From the NCBI RefSeq assembly GCF_001905145.1, contig NZ_LWLB01000004.1, positions 1-64,000 of the forward strand: a stretch of 64,000 bases of DNA, written 5' to 3'. A program made the translations under genes and the position numbers. Positions 35,885 through 43,755 of this stretch are shown here, piece after piece. The DNA is from Nocardiopsis sp. TSRI0078 (GTDB lineage Bacteria; Actinomycetota; Actinomycetes; Streptosporangiales; Streptosporangiaceae). A model generated the notes under the pieces. The model worked only from the letters and a program-made list of their open reading frames with translations, was not told the origin of the DNA and made no database searches. Numbering within the stretch: position 1 is the stretch's first letter; each line of letters begins with the position of its first letter.

Positions 35885-36811
35885 TCAGTATCCGTAGCGC
35901 CCGCGGAACGGTGCCGTCGCGGCGGCCACCAGGTGCCGCCGCCATGAGGGCATGGCCTCGCGCCAGCCGTGGTCGGCGCGCACGCCGATCCGCCCGGTCG
36001 TGAACCGCATCGGGTTGCCCGACACCGCGTGTCCCCCCGACAGGCTCACCCGCCCCTCCGCCACGTCCAGCGGATCGCCGGTGTATCCCGCGAACTCCGA
36101 GATCCGGGCGAACTCCCCGCCCGGGTCGGCGACGAAGTCCTCGTAGCGCACCCGCAGGGTCGGGGTACCGCGGCGGGCCAGCGCGTCGAGGCACACGTTC
36201 TGGGCCATCCACTGCACCGACGCCCGCGCCGCCGAGTAGCGGGCCATCTCCGGCTCGCTGCTGCCCGGGGACGCGTCCGGGCGGGCCACCCTCTTGGCCC
36301 AGGCGTGGGCCACCGCCCTCGGGTCGCGCACCACGTGCAGCAGGCGCATCCGGGCGCCGTAGCGCCGGCGCAGGCAGGCGGCCAGGGAGGCGTGCTTGCT
36401 GGCGTCGACGACCACGCGGGCGCCGCTGACCAGGGCCACCGCCGAGTACAACCGGTGGTAGAGCTCGGTGTAGCGCTCGCAGCGGGAGGCGAGCGGTCCC
36501 TCGTACGCGCCGCTGAGCAGCGCCGGCAGGAAGCGGGTGCGGTCGACGCCGCCCTTGAGCCGCAGCACCTGCCCGGCGTCCAGGCGGCTCCACCCGCCGA
36601 AGGCCTCCCCGCCCACGTCGGTCCAGAACCCGCACCCGGAGAAGGGGCGGCCGCAGCCGCACCGCTCGTCCTCCACCAGTCCGCGCCGCCACAGGTGCAC
36701 CGTCTCGCCGACCGAGCAGAACCCGGGCAGCTCGCCGAGGAGCCGCTCGATCAGGGTCGAGCCGGAGCGGCCCATCCCGCCGACGAACACCAGTCGATAA
36801 CCGTCATCCAC
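35885..36811 (-). CDS. PAPS-dependent sulfotransferase (Sulfotransfer_3 type)
   Basis: 308 residues. PAPS 5' loop VFVGGMGRSGSTLIERLL near the N-terminus, 3'-phosphate site LLHVVRDPRAVAHAWAKRV, and a cysteine-rich C-G-C-x4-G-C segment (ERCGCGRPFSGCGFWTDV) seen in many bacterial relatives of this group. YEDFVADPGGEFARISEF is another family signature. It is unlike the other sulfotransferase in the locus (different family), so two sites or two sugars may be modified. It lies upstream of GH26 on the same strand, 113 bases apart. Confidence 0.88.
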   Translation of the reverse strand: MDDGYRLVFVGGMGRSGSTLIERLLGELPGFCSVGETVHLWRRGLVEDERCGCGRPFSGCGFWTDVGGEAFGGWSRLDAGQVLRLKGGVDRTRFLPALLSGAYEGPLASRCERYTELYHRLYSAVALVSGARVVVDASKHASLAACLRRRYGARMRLLHVVRDPRAVAHAWAKRVARPDASPGSSEPEMARYSAARASVQWMAQNVCLDALARRGTPTLRVRYEDFVADPGGEFARISEFAGYTGDPLDVAEGRVSLSGGHAVSGNPMRFTTGRIGVRADHGWREAMPSWRRHLVAAATAPFRGRYGY

Positions 36812-36884
36812 ACGACCAGGCTATTACCTTGGGTGATCGATCGGATTCCCTGAGCGACGCCCGGGCGCTTCGGCCGACCACGGC

Positions 36885-36930
36885 GGGGCGGCCCCGGCCG
36901 GTGCGCTCACGCCTCGGCCGGGGCCGCCCC
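36885..36930 (-). terminator. Long GC-rich stem-loop after the subtilisin gene
   Basis: Perfect 16-bp arms GGGGCGGCCCCGGCCG / CGGCCGGGGCCGCCCC with a 14-base loop, between the end of the S8 peptidase gene and the start of the sulfotransferase gene. A second, two-tier hairpin (GGAGGCG...GGTTGTG with CACAACC...CGCCTCC, 36944-36995) lies directly after the peptidase stop. Confidence 0.7.
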
Positions 36931-37006
36931 CTTCCATCTGCTCGGAGGCGTCGGGGTTGTGAACGAGCGGGGAACCCCACAACCTGTCCGCCTCCGGGGC
37001 CTCGGA

Positions 37007-38167
37007 CTACAGGCCCTCGATGTTGAGCAGGAGGTTGACGGTGTCCGAGGGGACACCGCTCAGCTTGTCCGCACCCGCGTTGCCGGTGAGCCAGTCCAGG
37101 ACGACGTCCTGGTCGGCGTCGCCGTGGACGCTCTTGTACAGCGCGGCGGCACCGGCCACGTGGGGGCTCGCCATCGAGGTGCCGTCGTAGGAGGCGGTAC
37201 CGCCGCCGGGGATGGTCGACACCACGTCCACGCCCGGTGCGTAGACGTCCACGGCCGGGCCGTGGTTGGAGAAGTAGGCGGAGGCGTCGGTCGCGTCGGA
37301 GGCTCCGACGGTGACCACGCCCTCGGCGCCGCCCGGAGAGGTGTTGTCCGCGTCCTGGCCCTCGTTGCCCGCGGCGACCGCCACGAACACCCCGGAGTCG
37401 GCCAGGGACTCGACGGCCTCGTCCAGGGTCGCGGAGGCCGGGCCGCCCAGGGACAGGTTGGCGACCGCGCCCGGACCGGCGTTCTGGGACACCCACTCGA
37501 TGCCCGCGACGACGTCGTCGTAGGAGCCGCTGCCGTCGTCGCCGAGGACCTTGACGCCGAACAGGTCGGCGCCCGGGGCCACGCCGTGGCTCTCGGAACC
37601 GATGGTGCCCGCGACGTGCGTGCCGTGGCCCTGGCGGTCGACACCGTCGCCTCCGGTGGCGTCGAAGCCGACCGAGGCCCGGCCGCCGAACTCCGGGTGC
37701 TCGGGGTCGATACCGGTGTCGATGACGTAGGCGGAGGTACCGGAGCCGTCGCCCGTGGTGGTGTAGGAGCCGTCCAGGGGCAGGTCCTCCTGGTCGATGC
37801 GGTCCAGGCCCCACGTGGCCTGGGTGTGCGCGACGCCGACCTGCTCGACGTAGGCGACGCCGTCCTGCCCGCGCAGCCGCCGCACCTCGGCCTCGCCCAG
37901 GTCGGCCGAGTAGCCGTTGAGGACGTCGTCGTAGGTGTGGTTGACCTGGCTGGAGGAGATGCCGAGCGAGGAGGGGGTCACGGAGGCGGCGCTGATCGTG
38001 TCCTCCAGGACCACGAACCAGGCGTCGCCCGCCGCGGCGTCGCTCGCGTACAGGGGCGCCAGCTCCTCGGCGCCGGCCGAGGCGGCACCGGACAGGGCGG
38101 CGGGGAGGGAGAGGGCGCCTGCGGCGATGATGCCGAAGGCCGTTCTTCGGGTGGTGTGCCTATGCAT
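37007..38167 (-). CDS. Secreted subtilisin-like serine protease (S8, with I9 propeptide)
   Basis: 386 residues from ATG 38167, nine bases after AAGGAG. Signal peptide AFGIIAAGALSLPAALSGAA SAGA; inhibitor-I9-like propeptide (WFVVLEDTISAAS to the maturation region near AHTQATWGLDRID); catalytic domain with SAYVIDTGIDPEHPEF (Asp), QGHGTHVAGTIGSE (His), oxyanion asparagine in AVAAGNEGQD, and SYDGTSMASPHVAGAAALYK (Ser). All catalytic residues are present. It lies among the polysaccharide genes but has its own terminator, so a direct role there is uncertain. Confidence 0.93.
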   Translation of the reverse strand: MHRHTTRRTAFGIIAAGALSLPAALSGAASAGAEELAPLYASDAAAGDAWFVVLEDTISAASVTPSSLGISSSQVNHTYDDVLNGYSADLGEAEVRRLRGQDGVAYVEQVGVAHTQATWGLDRIDQEDLPLDGSYTTTGDGSGTSAYVIDTGIDPEHPEFGGRASVGFDATGGDGVDRQGHGTHVAGTIGSESHGVAPGADLFGVKVLGDDGSGSYDDVVAGIEWVSQNAGPGAVANLSLGGPASATLDEAVESLADSGVFVAVAAGNEGQDADNTSPGGAEGVVTVGASDATDASAYFSNHGPAVDVYAPGVDVVSTIPGGGTASYDGTSMASPHVAGAAALYKSVHGDADQDVVLDWLTGNAGADKLSGVPSDTVNLLLNIEGL

Positions 38168-38643
38168 TCGTTTTCTCCTTGTCGGGGGTCGGGGGTGATG
38201 TGGGAGAACGGACTGCATAACCAAGGGTGTTCGCTTGATTCCGCCTTCCCACAATGCGCCACCCTAATTATTGTTCAACCTTTGCGCCAGTGCTGTCGGA
38301 AACTTTTTCCACGCTCGTCCGGCCACCGGCATTCCGATCCCTACAGGGATTCTGGCGCCCACGAACCCGCCGACATTCCATCGCGCACACACGCCGATAC
38401 AGCCTTAAAGTGGGAAAACACCATTCGCACAAGCCCTCCGGCGGACCGAACGTAGTCGACAGGGGCGGTTTTCCGCGCGTTAAACGTCTCGGGAATGCGA
38501 ATATGGTTTCCGGGGCCGCCCGCACCGTCCCCACCAGCGCCGATCCGGTGCAAACGTGTTCTGCCTCACCCCCGGCAGCACGAAGGGGCCGCCCGGAGGC
38601 GGCCCCTGAGAATCCCGTGTCCCGTCGCGTACCGGGACCGACG
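38168..38643. other. A+T-rich intergenic region upstream of the subtilisin gene
   Basis: 476 bp with low GC compared with the window. A weak sigma70-type candidate for the subtilisin gene lies on the reverse strand: TTGAAC at 38278-38273, 16 bases, CATTGT at 38256-38251. The end near 38584 holds the cysN terminator. No gene is supported. Confidence 0.4.
38584..38607 (-). terminator. Stem-loop terminator after cysN
   Basis: Ten-base arms AGGGGCCGCC / GGCGGCCCCT with loop CGGA, 36 bases past the cysN stop on the reverse strand. Confidence 0.65.
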
Positions 38644-39912
38644 TCAGTCGGTCCTGACGACCATCCCCGCGCCGACCGTGGCGTTGGTGGCCTCGTCGAT
38701 GAGGATGAAGCCGCCCGTCTGGCGGTTCTTGCTGTACTCGTCCACGAACAGGGGCTGGGTGGAGCGCAGCCGCACCCGGCCGATCTCGTTCAGCGACAGG
38801 TGCTCGGCCTGCTCGTCGCGGTGCAGCGTGTTGACGTCCAGCCGGTACCTCAGGTCCTTGACCATGACCTTGGCGCTGCGGGTCGTGTGCTTGAGGAGGA
38901 GCTTGGAGCGCGGCGTGAGCTTGCGCGCGTCCGTCATCCAGCACACCATCGCCTCCAGGTCCTGGGTGACCTCCGGGGCGTTGTTGGGGCGGCAGATCAT
39001 GTCGCCCCGCGAGATGTCGATCTCGTCCTCCAGCAGGAGGGTGACCGACATCGGCGAGTAGGCCTCGGCCACGTCGCCGTCCGCGGTGACGATCCTGGCG
39101 ATCCGCGTGTTCAGCCCCGAGGGCAGGTGGGTGACCTCGTCGCCCGGCTTGAGCACGCCGCCCGCGAGCTGGCCCGCGTAGCCCCGGTAGTCGTGCAGCT
39201 CGGGGTCGGCCGACTTGTGCGGCCGGATCACGTACTGCACGGGGAAGCGCGCGTCGATCAGGTTGCGGTCGGAGGCGATGTGCACGTTCTCCAGGTGGTG
39301 GAGCAGGGAGGGCCCGGTGTACCAGGGCATGTTCTCCGAGCGGCTCACCACGTTGTCGCCGTGCAGGGCCGAGATCGGCACGAACGTCAGGTCGCGCGTG
39401 TCCAGCTTGGAGGCGAAGTCGGTGAACTCGGCCTTGATCTCGTCGAAGCGCTCCTGGGAGTAGTCCACCAGGTCCATCTTGTTGATCGCCAGCACCAGGT
39501 GCGGCACCTGGAGCAGGGTGGTGAGGAAGGCGTGGCGGCGGCTCTGCTCCTGAAGGCCCTTGCGCGCGTCCACCAGGATGATCGCGAGGTCGGCGGTGGA
39601 GGCTCCGGTGACCATGTTCCGGGTGTACTGGATGTGCCCGGGGGTGTCGGCGATGATGAAGGTGCGCTTGGGGGTGGCGAAGTAGCGGTACGCCACGTCG
39701 ATGGTGATGCCCTGCTCGCGCTCGGCGCGCAGGCCGTCGGTGAGCAGCGCCAGGTTGGTCTGCTCCTCGCCGCGCGCGACGCTGGTGCGCTCCACCGCGT
39801 CGAGCTGGTCCTCGAAGATGGACTTGGAGTCGAACAGCAGTCGGCCGATCAGGGTGCTCTTGCCGTCGTCGACGGAGCCCGCCGTCGCGAACCGCAGGAT
39901 GTCGTTGCTCAT
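38644..39912 (-). CDS. cysN: Sulfate adenylyltransferase subunit 1 (GTPase)
   Basis: 422 residues from ATG 39912. GTPase motifs: ATAGSVDDGKSTLIGRLL (G1), ADTPGHIQYTRNMVTGAS (G3), AINKMDLVDYS (G4). EF-Tu-like beta-barrel domains follow, with RFPVQYVIRPH and the C-terminal QTGGFILIDEATNATVGAGM. With CysD it makes APS from ATP and sulfate, driven by GTP hydrolysis. Length is that of CysN alone; there is no C-terminal APS-kinase domain as in NodQ/CysNC fusions. Last gene of the reverse operon, 178 bases after cysD. Confidence 0.95.
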   Translation of the reverse strand: MSNDILRFATAGSVDDGKSTLIGRLLFDSKSIFEDQLDAVERTSVARGEEQTNLALLTDGLRAEREQGITIDVAYRYFATPKRTFIIADTPGHIQYTRNMVTGASTADLAIILVDARKGLQEQSRRHAFLTTLLQVPHLVLAINKMDLVDYSQERFDEIKAEFTDFASKLDTRDLTFVPISALHGDNVVSRSENMPWYTGPSLLHHLENVHIASDRNLIDARFPVQYVIRPHKSADPELHDYRGYAGQLAGGVLKPGDEVTHLPSGLNTRIARIVTADGDVAEAYSPMSVTLLLEDEIDISRGDMICRPNNAPEVTQDLEAMVCWMTDARKLTPRSKLLLKHTTRSAKVMVKDLRYRLDVNTLHRDEQAEHLSLNEIGRVRLRSTQPLFVDEYSKNRQTGGFILIDEATNATVGAGMVVRTD

Positions 39913-40090
39913 GCTTGCCTGGTCCAATGTGGAGTGGGTGGTCTGCGAGGGACGGGTGCGGCCGGTGGGACGCAGGTGCCTGGCGGGCTTCCGCTGGTCG
40001 GCGCGGGTGCCGTACCGTCGGGCCGGTGGGAGGGGCTCCGCCTTCCGCGGCGGTCGCTCCCGGGACGGTCGGCCCGTGGGCGGCGGGCCG

Positions 40091-41023
40091 CTAGAAGTAG
40101 CCCTCGCGCTTGCGGTCCTCCATGGCGGCCTCGCTCGCGCGGTCGTCGGCCCTCGTCTGTCCGCGCTCGGTCACCCGGGTCGCGGCGATCTCGGCGATGA
40201 TGTCCTCGATCTCCACCGCCGTGGACTTGACCGCCCCGGTGCAGGTCAGGTCGCCGACCGTGCGGTAGCGGACGGTCTCGGTGAACGGGACCTCGGTCTC
40301 GTCGCGGTTGATGATGGGCGAGTTCGCGAGCAGGATGCCGTCGCGCTCGAAGACCTCGCGCTCGTGGGCGAAGTAGATCGAGGGGAGCTCCAGCCGCTCC
40401 CGCCGGATGTAGTCCCACACGTCCAGCTCGGTCCAGTTGGAGATCGGGAAGACCCGGATGTGCTCGCCCCGGTCGATGCGGGTGTTGAACACGCTCCACA
40501 GTTCGGGGCGCTGGTTCTTGGGGTCCCACTGGCCGAACTCGTCGCGGAAGGAGAAGACCCGCTCCTTGGCGCGCGCCTTCTCCTCGTCGCGGCGGGCCCC
40601 GCCGAAGGCCGCGTCGAAGCCGTGCTCCTCGATGGCCTCCAGCAGCGCACCGGTCTGGAGGCGGTTGCGGCTGGCCCAGCGGCCGGTCGGCTCGGAGGCC
40701 TTGCCCGAGTCGATCTGCTCCTGCACCGAGGCGACGACCAGGCGGACCCCGGCCTGGGCGACCCGGCGGTCGCGGAACTCGATGACCTCGGGGAAGTTGT
40801 GGCCGGTGTCCACGTGCATGACCGGGAACGGGATGGCACCGGGCCAGAAGGCCTTCTCGGCGAGGCGGAGCATGACAAGGGAGTCCTTGCCGCCCGAGAA
40901 GAGCAGTACCGGCCGCTCGAACTCCGCGGCCACCTCGCGCATGATGAAGATCGCTTCGGCCTCCAGGACGTCCAGCTGGGAGAGCTGGTAGCGCCCGGGT
41001 GCCTGCTGACTCGCCTGACCCAT
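40091..41023 (-). CDS. cysD: Sulfate adenylyltransferase subunit 2
   Basis: 310 residues. Signatures: PVLLFSGGKDSLVMLRLA (PP-loop), PFPVMHVDTGHNFPEVIEFR, GGARRDEEKARAKERVFSFR, and LANSPIINRDETEVP with TVGDLTCTGAVKS. It catalyses ATP + sulfate to APS + PPi with CysN as partner. ATG 41023 is 51 bases after the cysQ stop, consistent with one operon reading sugar transferase-cysQ-cysD-cysN. Confidence 0.96.
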   Translation of the reverse strand: MGQASQQAPGRYQLSQLDVLEAEAIFIMREVAAEFERPVLLFSGGKDSLVMLRLAEKAFWPGAIPFPVMHVDTGHNFPEVIEFRDRRVAQAGVRLVVASVQEQIDSGKASEPTGRWASRNRLQTGALLEAIEEHGFDAAFGGARRDEEKARAKERVFSFRDEFGQWDPKNQRPELWSVFNTRIDRGEHIRVFPISNWTELDVWDYIRRERLELPSIYFAHEREVFERDGILLANSPIINRDETEVPFTETVRYRTVGDLTCTGAVKSTAVEIEDIIAEIAATRVTERGQTRADDRASEAAMEDRKREGYF

Positions 41024-41074
41024 GAACCCGCCTTCGTAAGTATCGACAGGGCCGACGGCGGAGGGGTGGTTCGC

Positions 41075-41866
41075 TCAGCCCCCCGCGTGCGGACCCGCGC
41101 TGTCCAGGTCCGCGCCGTCGCGGATGCTTGCCAACAACATACCCGACAATTCCGGTCGACATACAAGGACATCGGGCAGTAGCGGGTCGGCCACGTTGTA
41201 GCGCAGCTCGGAGCCGTCGATCCGGGAGGTGTGCAGGCCGGCGGCCCGGGCGACGGCCACGGGGGCGGCGCTGTCCCACTCGTACTGGCCGCCCGCGTGC
41301 ACGTAGATGTCGGCGATACCGAGCAGTACCGCGCAGATCTTGGCGCCCGCCGAGCCCATGGGGATCACCTCGGCGCCGAGCTGGGTGGCCATCCGCTGCA
41401 CGAACGCGGGCGGCCGGGTCCGGCTGGCGGTGATGCGCAGCCTCTGGTTCGAGGGCCGCTCCTCGGGCAGCCACGGCGGGTCCACCGTGGAGACCGTGCT
41501 GCCCTGCGCGGGCAGCGCCACCGCGCCCGCGACCAGGTCGCCGTTCTCCCACAGGGCCACGTGCACCGCCCAGTCCGTGCGCCCGGCCTCGGCGAACTCG
41601 CGGGTGCCGTCGAGCGGATCGATGATCCACACCCGGCGCGCCCTCAGCCGCGCGGGGTCGTCGGCGCCCTCCTCCGAGAGCACGGCGTCGCTGGGCCGCA
41701 GCCGCCCGAGCGCGGAGAACAGGAACTCGTGGGAGGTGCGGTCGCCCAGGGTACGCAGTACGTCGGGCTCGTCGAAGCCGTGCCGGGCGCGCAGGCGCAG
41801 CAGCAGCTGCCCCGCCTCGCTCGCCAGGTCGCGGGCCACCTCATGATCGTTTCGGATGCTCTTCAC
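41075..41866 (-). CDS. cysQ: 3'(2'),5'-bisphosphate nucleotidase (CysQ, inositol monophosphatase family)
   Basis: 263 residues from GTG 41866. Metal-site motifs LSEEGADDPARLRARRVWIID, with DPLDGTREFAEAG (D-P-L-D-G-T) and YEWDSAAPVAVARAAGL (W-D-x-x-A). CysQ hydrolyses PAP, the inhibitory by-product of sulfotransferases, to AMP. It starts three bases after the sugar transferase stop, so the two are certainly close to co-transcribed. PAP removal is needed only where PAPS is consumed, which suits the two sulfotransferases nearby. Confidence 0.9.
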   Translation of the reverse strand: MKSIRNDHEVARDLASEAGQLLLRLRARHGFDEPDVLRTLGDRTSHEFLFSALGRLRPSDAVLSEEGADDPARLRARRVWIIDPLDGTREFAEAGRTDWAVHVALWENGDLVAGAVALPAQGSTVSTVDPPWLPEERPSNQRLRITASRTRPPAFVQRMATQLGAEVIPMGSAGAKICAVLLGIADIYVHAGGQYEWDSAAPVAVARAAGLHTSRIDGSELRYNVADPLLPDVLVCRPELSGMLLASIRDGADLDSAGPHAGG

Positions 41867-41869
41867 CGG

Positions 41870-43402
41870 CTAGTATGCTCCCGCCCCACGGATCACCGCT
41901 GACCACGTCTTCCACAGGATCTGGATGTCCAACGTCAGCGACCAGTTTTCCACGTACCTCAGGTCGAGACGGACCGATTCCTCCCAAGAGAGGTCCGAAC
42001 GGCCGCTGACCTGCCACAGGCCCGTCATCCCCGGCTTGACCACCAGCCTGCGGCGGACGTCGTCCCCGTACTGGGCGACCTCCTCCGGCAGCGGCGGCCT
42101 GGGGCCGACGAGCGACATCTCCCCCCGTACCACGTTGACGAGCTGGGGAAGCTCGTCGAGCGAGTACCGGCGCAGCCATGCCCCCACGGGCGTCACCCTG
42201 GGATCGCGACGCATCTTGAACAGCACACCGTCGTGCTCGTTGCGGGGCCGGAGCACCGTCTTCAGCGCCTCGGCCCCGACCACCATCGTACGGAACTTGT
42301 AGACGGTGAACTCCCTGCCGCCCCTCCCCACGCGAGTCTGGGCGAAGAGGGCGGGACCGCCGCCCTCGGACCGGATCAGGACGGACAGGACCACGAACAG
42401 CGGGGACAGCAGGACCAGCGCGAGGGCCGCGGCGCAGCGGTCGAAGGCTCCCTTGAGGACCCTGCGGGCCCCCACCAGCTCCGGGTGCTCCACGTGCAGC
42501 AGGGGCAGTCCGGCGACCGGGCGGATGGAGGTGCGCGGCCCCGCGACGTCCATGAGCGCGGAGGCGACGATGAGGTCGGTGTCGGTCTTCTCCAGCCGCC
42601 ACGCCAGGCGGCGCAGCTCCGCGCCGTCCATCTCCGGGCAGGCCAGGACCGCGACCGTGTCGGCGCCGACGAGGGCGGCGGCGTCCGCGGCGTCGGTGAA
42701 GGTGCCCAGGACCGGACAGCCCTCCACCTCGGCGGCGCCCGGGGCGGCCTCGTCCCCGGGCAGGCACACGCCCACGACGCGCATGCCGTGGTAGACCTCC
42801 CCGCGGAACCGGCGGATGAGGTCGCGCGCGGCCACCCGGTAGCCGACGACCACGACGCCGCTCATGCACCGGCCGGAGCGGCGGCTCCGGTGCAGGGCCT
42901 TGCGGCGCGCGTACCGCAGGCCGAGGCTGAGCACGAGGATGAGCGGCAGTGCGACGAGCGCGTAGCCGCGCGCCAGGTCGAATCCGACGGCGTAGGCGCC
43001 GACGGCGACCGCCGCGCCCAGCATGAGCCCGCAGGTGGCGACGCGGCGGTACTCCTCCGTCCCCACCCCGAGGAAGCGGCGGGCGTAGCCACCGCCCAGG
43101 CAGACGGCCAGGACCCACAGCGGGGGCAGCAGGAGGGAGATCAGGAGGTAGGGAAGGGTGGTGGCCTCGTCGAGGGCGGGGTGGAAGCGCGCGGCCGTGC
43201 CGGTGAGGGTCGCCGTGAGCGCGGCGGCCAGGTCGAGGCAGACCAGGCTCACGACGTAGGGGCGGACCCAGGCGCCGGAACGGGTGCCCGGACCACCGGG
43301 CCCGGTTCCGCCGGTCGCACCGGTCGCGCCGGAGGGGGCGGCGTCGGCGGTGATCAGCGCCGACTGTTCGCGGGCGGTCTTCATCCGACTGGTTGTGACC
43401 AC
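41870..43402 (-). CDS. Initiating sugar-phosphate transferase (WcaJ/PHPT family)
   Basis: 510 residues from GTG 43402, behind a GGGGGG run. Four to five N-terminal membrane helices, a Rossmann-like central domain (CMSGVVVVGYRVAARDLIRR), one further membrane helix (AAALALVLLSPLFVVLSVL), then the catalytic PHPT domain: EFTVYKFRTMVVGAE, RVTPVGAWLRRYSLDELPQL, NVVRGEMSLVGPRPPLPEEV and VKPGMTGLWQVSGRSDLSWE. It transfers a sugar-1-phosphate to undecaprenyl phosphate, the first step of repeat-unit synthesis. It heads the operon whose next genes are cysQ, cysD and cysN, linking polymer initiation with sulfate activation. Confidence 0.93.
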   Translation of the reverse strand: MVTTSRMKTAREQSALITADAAPSGATGATGGTGPGGPGTRSGAWVRPYVVSLVCLDLAAALTATLTGTAARFHPALDEATTLPYLLISLLLPPLWVLAVCLGGGYARRFLGVGTEEYRRVATCGLMLGAAVAVGAYAVGFDLARGYALVALPLILVLSLGLRYARRKALHRSRRSGRCMSGVVVVGYRVAARDLIRRFRGEVYHGMRVVGVCLPGDEAAPGAAEVEGCPVLGTFTDAADAAALVGADTVAVLACPEMDGAELRRLAWRLEKTDTDLIVASALMDVAGPRTSIRPVAGLPLLHVEHPELVGARRVLKGAFDRCAAALALVLLSPLFVVLSVLIRSEGGGPALFAQTRVGRGGREFTVYKFRTMVVGAEALKTVLRPRNEHDGVLFKMRRDPRVTPVGAWLRRYSLDELPQLVNVVRGEMSLVGPRPPLPEEVAQYGDDVRRRLVVKPGMTGLWQVSGRSDLSWEESVRLDLRYVENWSLTLDIQILWKTWSAVIRGAGAY

Positions 43403-43528
43403 ATATCCCCCCAGGACCACGGCTCTGGAAGCCTCGCTTCGAGTCACCGCCCCGGCACCAGGGAACCCAGGGTCTGGGGGGTGGACGGGGCGTGCGCGTC
43501 GAGCGCGGGCATGGACTGACGACCCGAA

Positions 43529-43543
43529 CAGTAACCAAAAGTA
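43529..43543 (-). promoter_or_regulatory. Possible shared element upstream of the sugar transferase operon
   Basis: Reverse strand TACTTTTGGTTACTG. It matches the half-site at 25086-25100 (TACTTTTAGTAATTG) and the element at 32528-32542, each at 12 of 15 positions. Directly beside it, AAAAGT is repeated with an 11-base period (43537 and 43548). It lies 127-141 bases before the gene start. Confidence 0.35.
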
Positions 43544-43702
43544 TCTGAAAAGTCGCGCAGCGTCGCGGCTTGTTGGTCAAGAAGGTCCGGTCGACCCAGG
43601 AATGTGTCCGTGCCGGAACCGGGTCCGGTGACAAGGAGTGCCTGATTAAGGACACGAGTGGATGCGTAAAGAGGTCATCCGAAATCCGATACAGAACGTC
43701 AC

Positions 43703-43743
43703 GGGCCCGCCGGGGACCGCGTGGGGCGGTCGCCGACGGGCCC
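43703..43743 (-). terminator. Stem-loop after the DsbA-like gene
   Basis: GGGCCCG pairs with CGGGCCC and GACCGC with GCGGTC around loop GTGGG, with partial pairing between. It starts 13 bases past the DsbA-like stop. Confidence 0.6.
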
Positions 43744-43755
43744 TCCGGCCAGGGC

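Noticed and set aside
38337..38350. Short palindrome ATCCC-TACA-GGGAT in the subtilisin upstream region
   Set aside because: Five-base arms are too short to separate from chance and there is no second copy.
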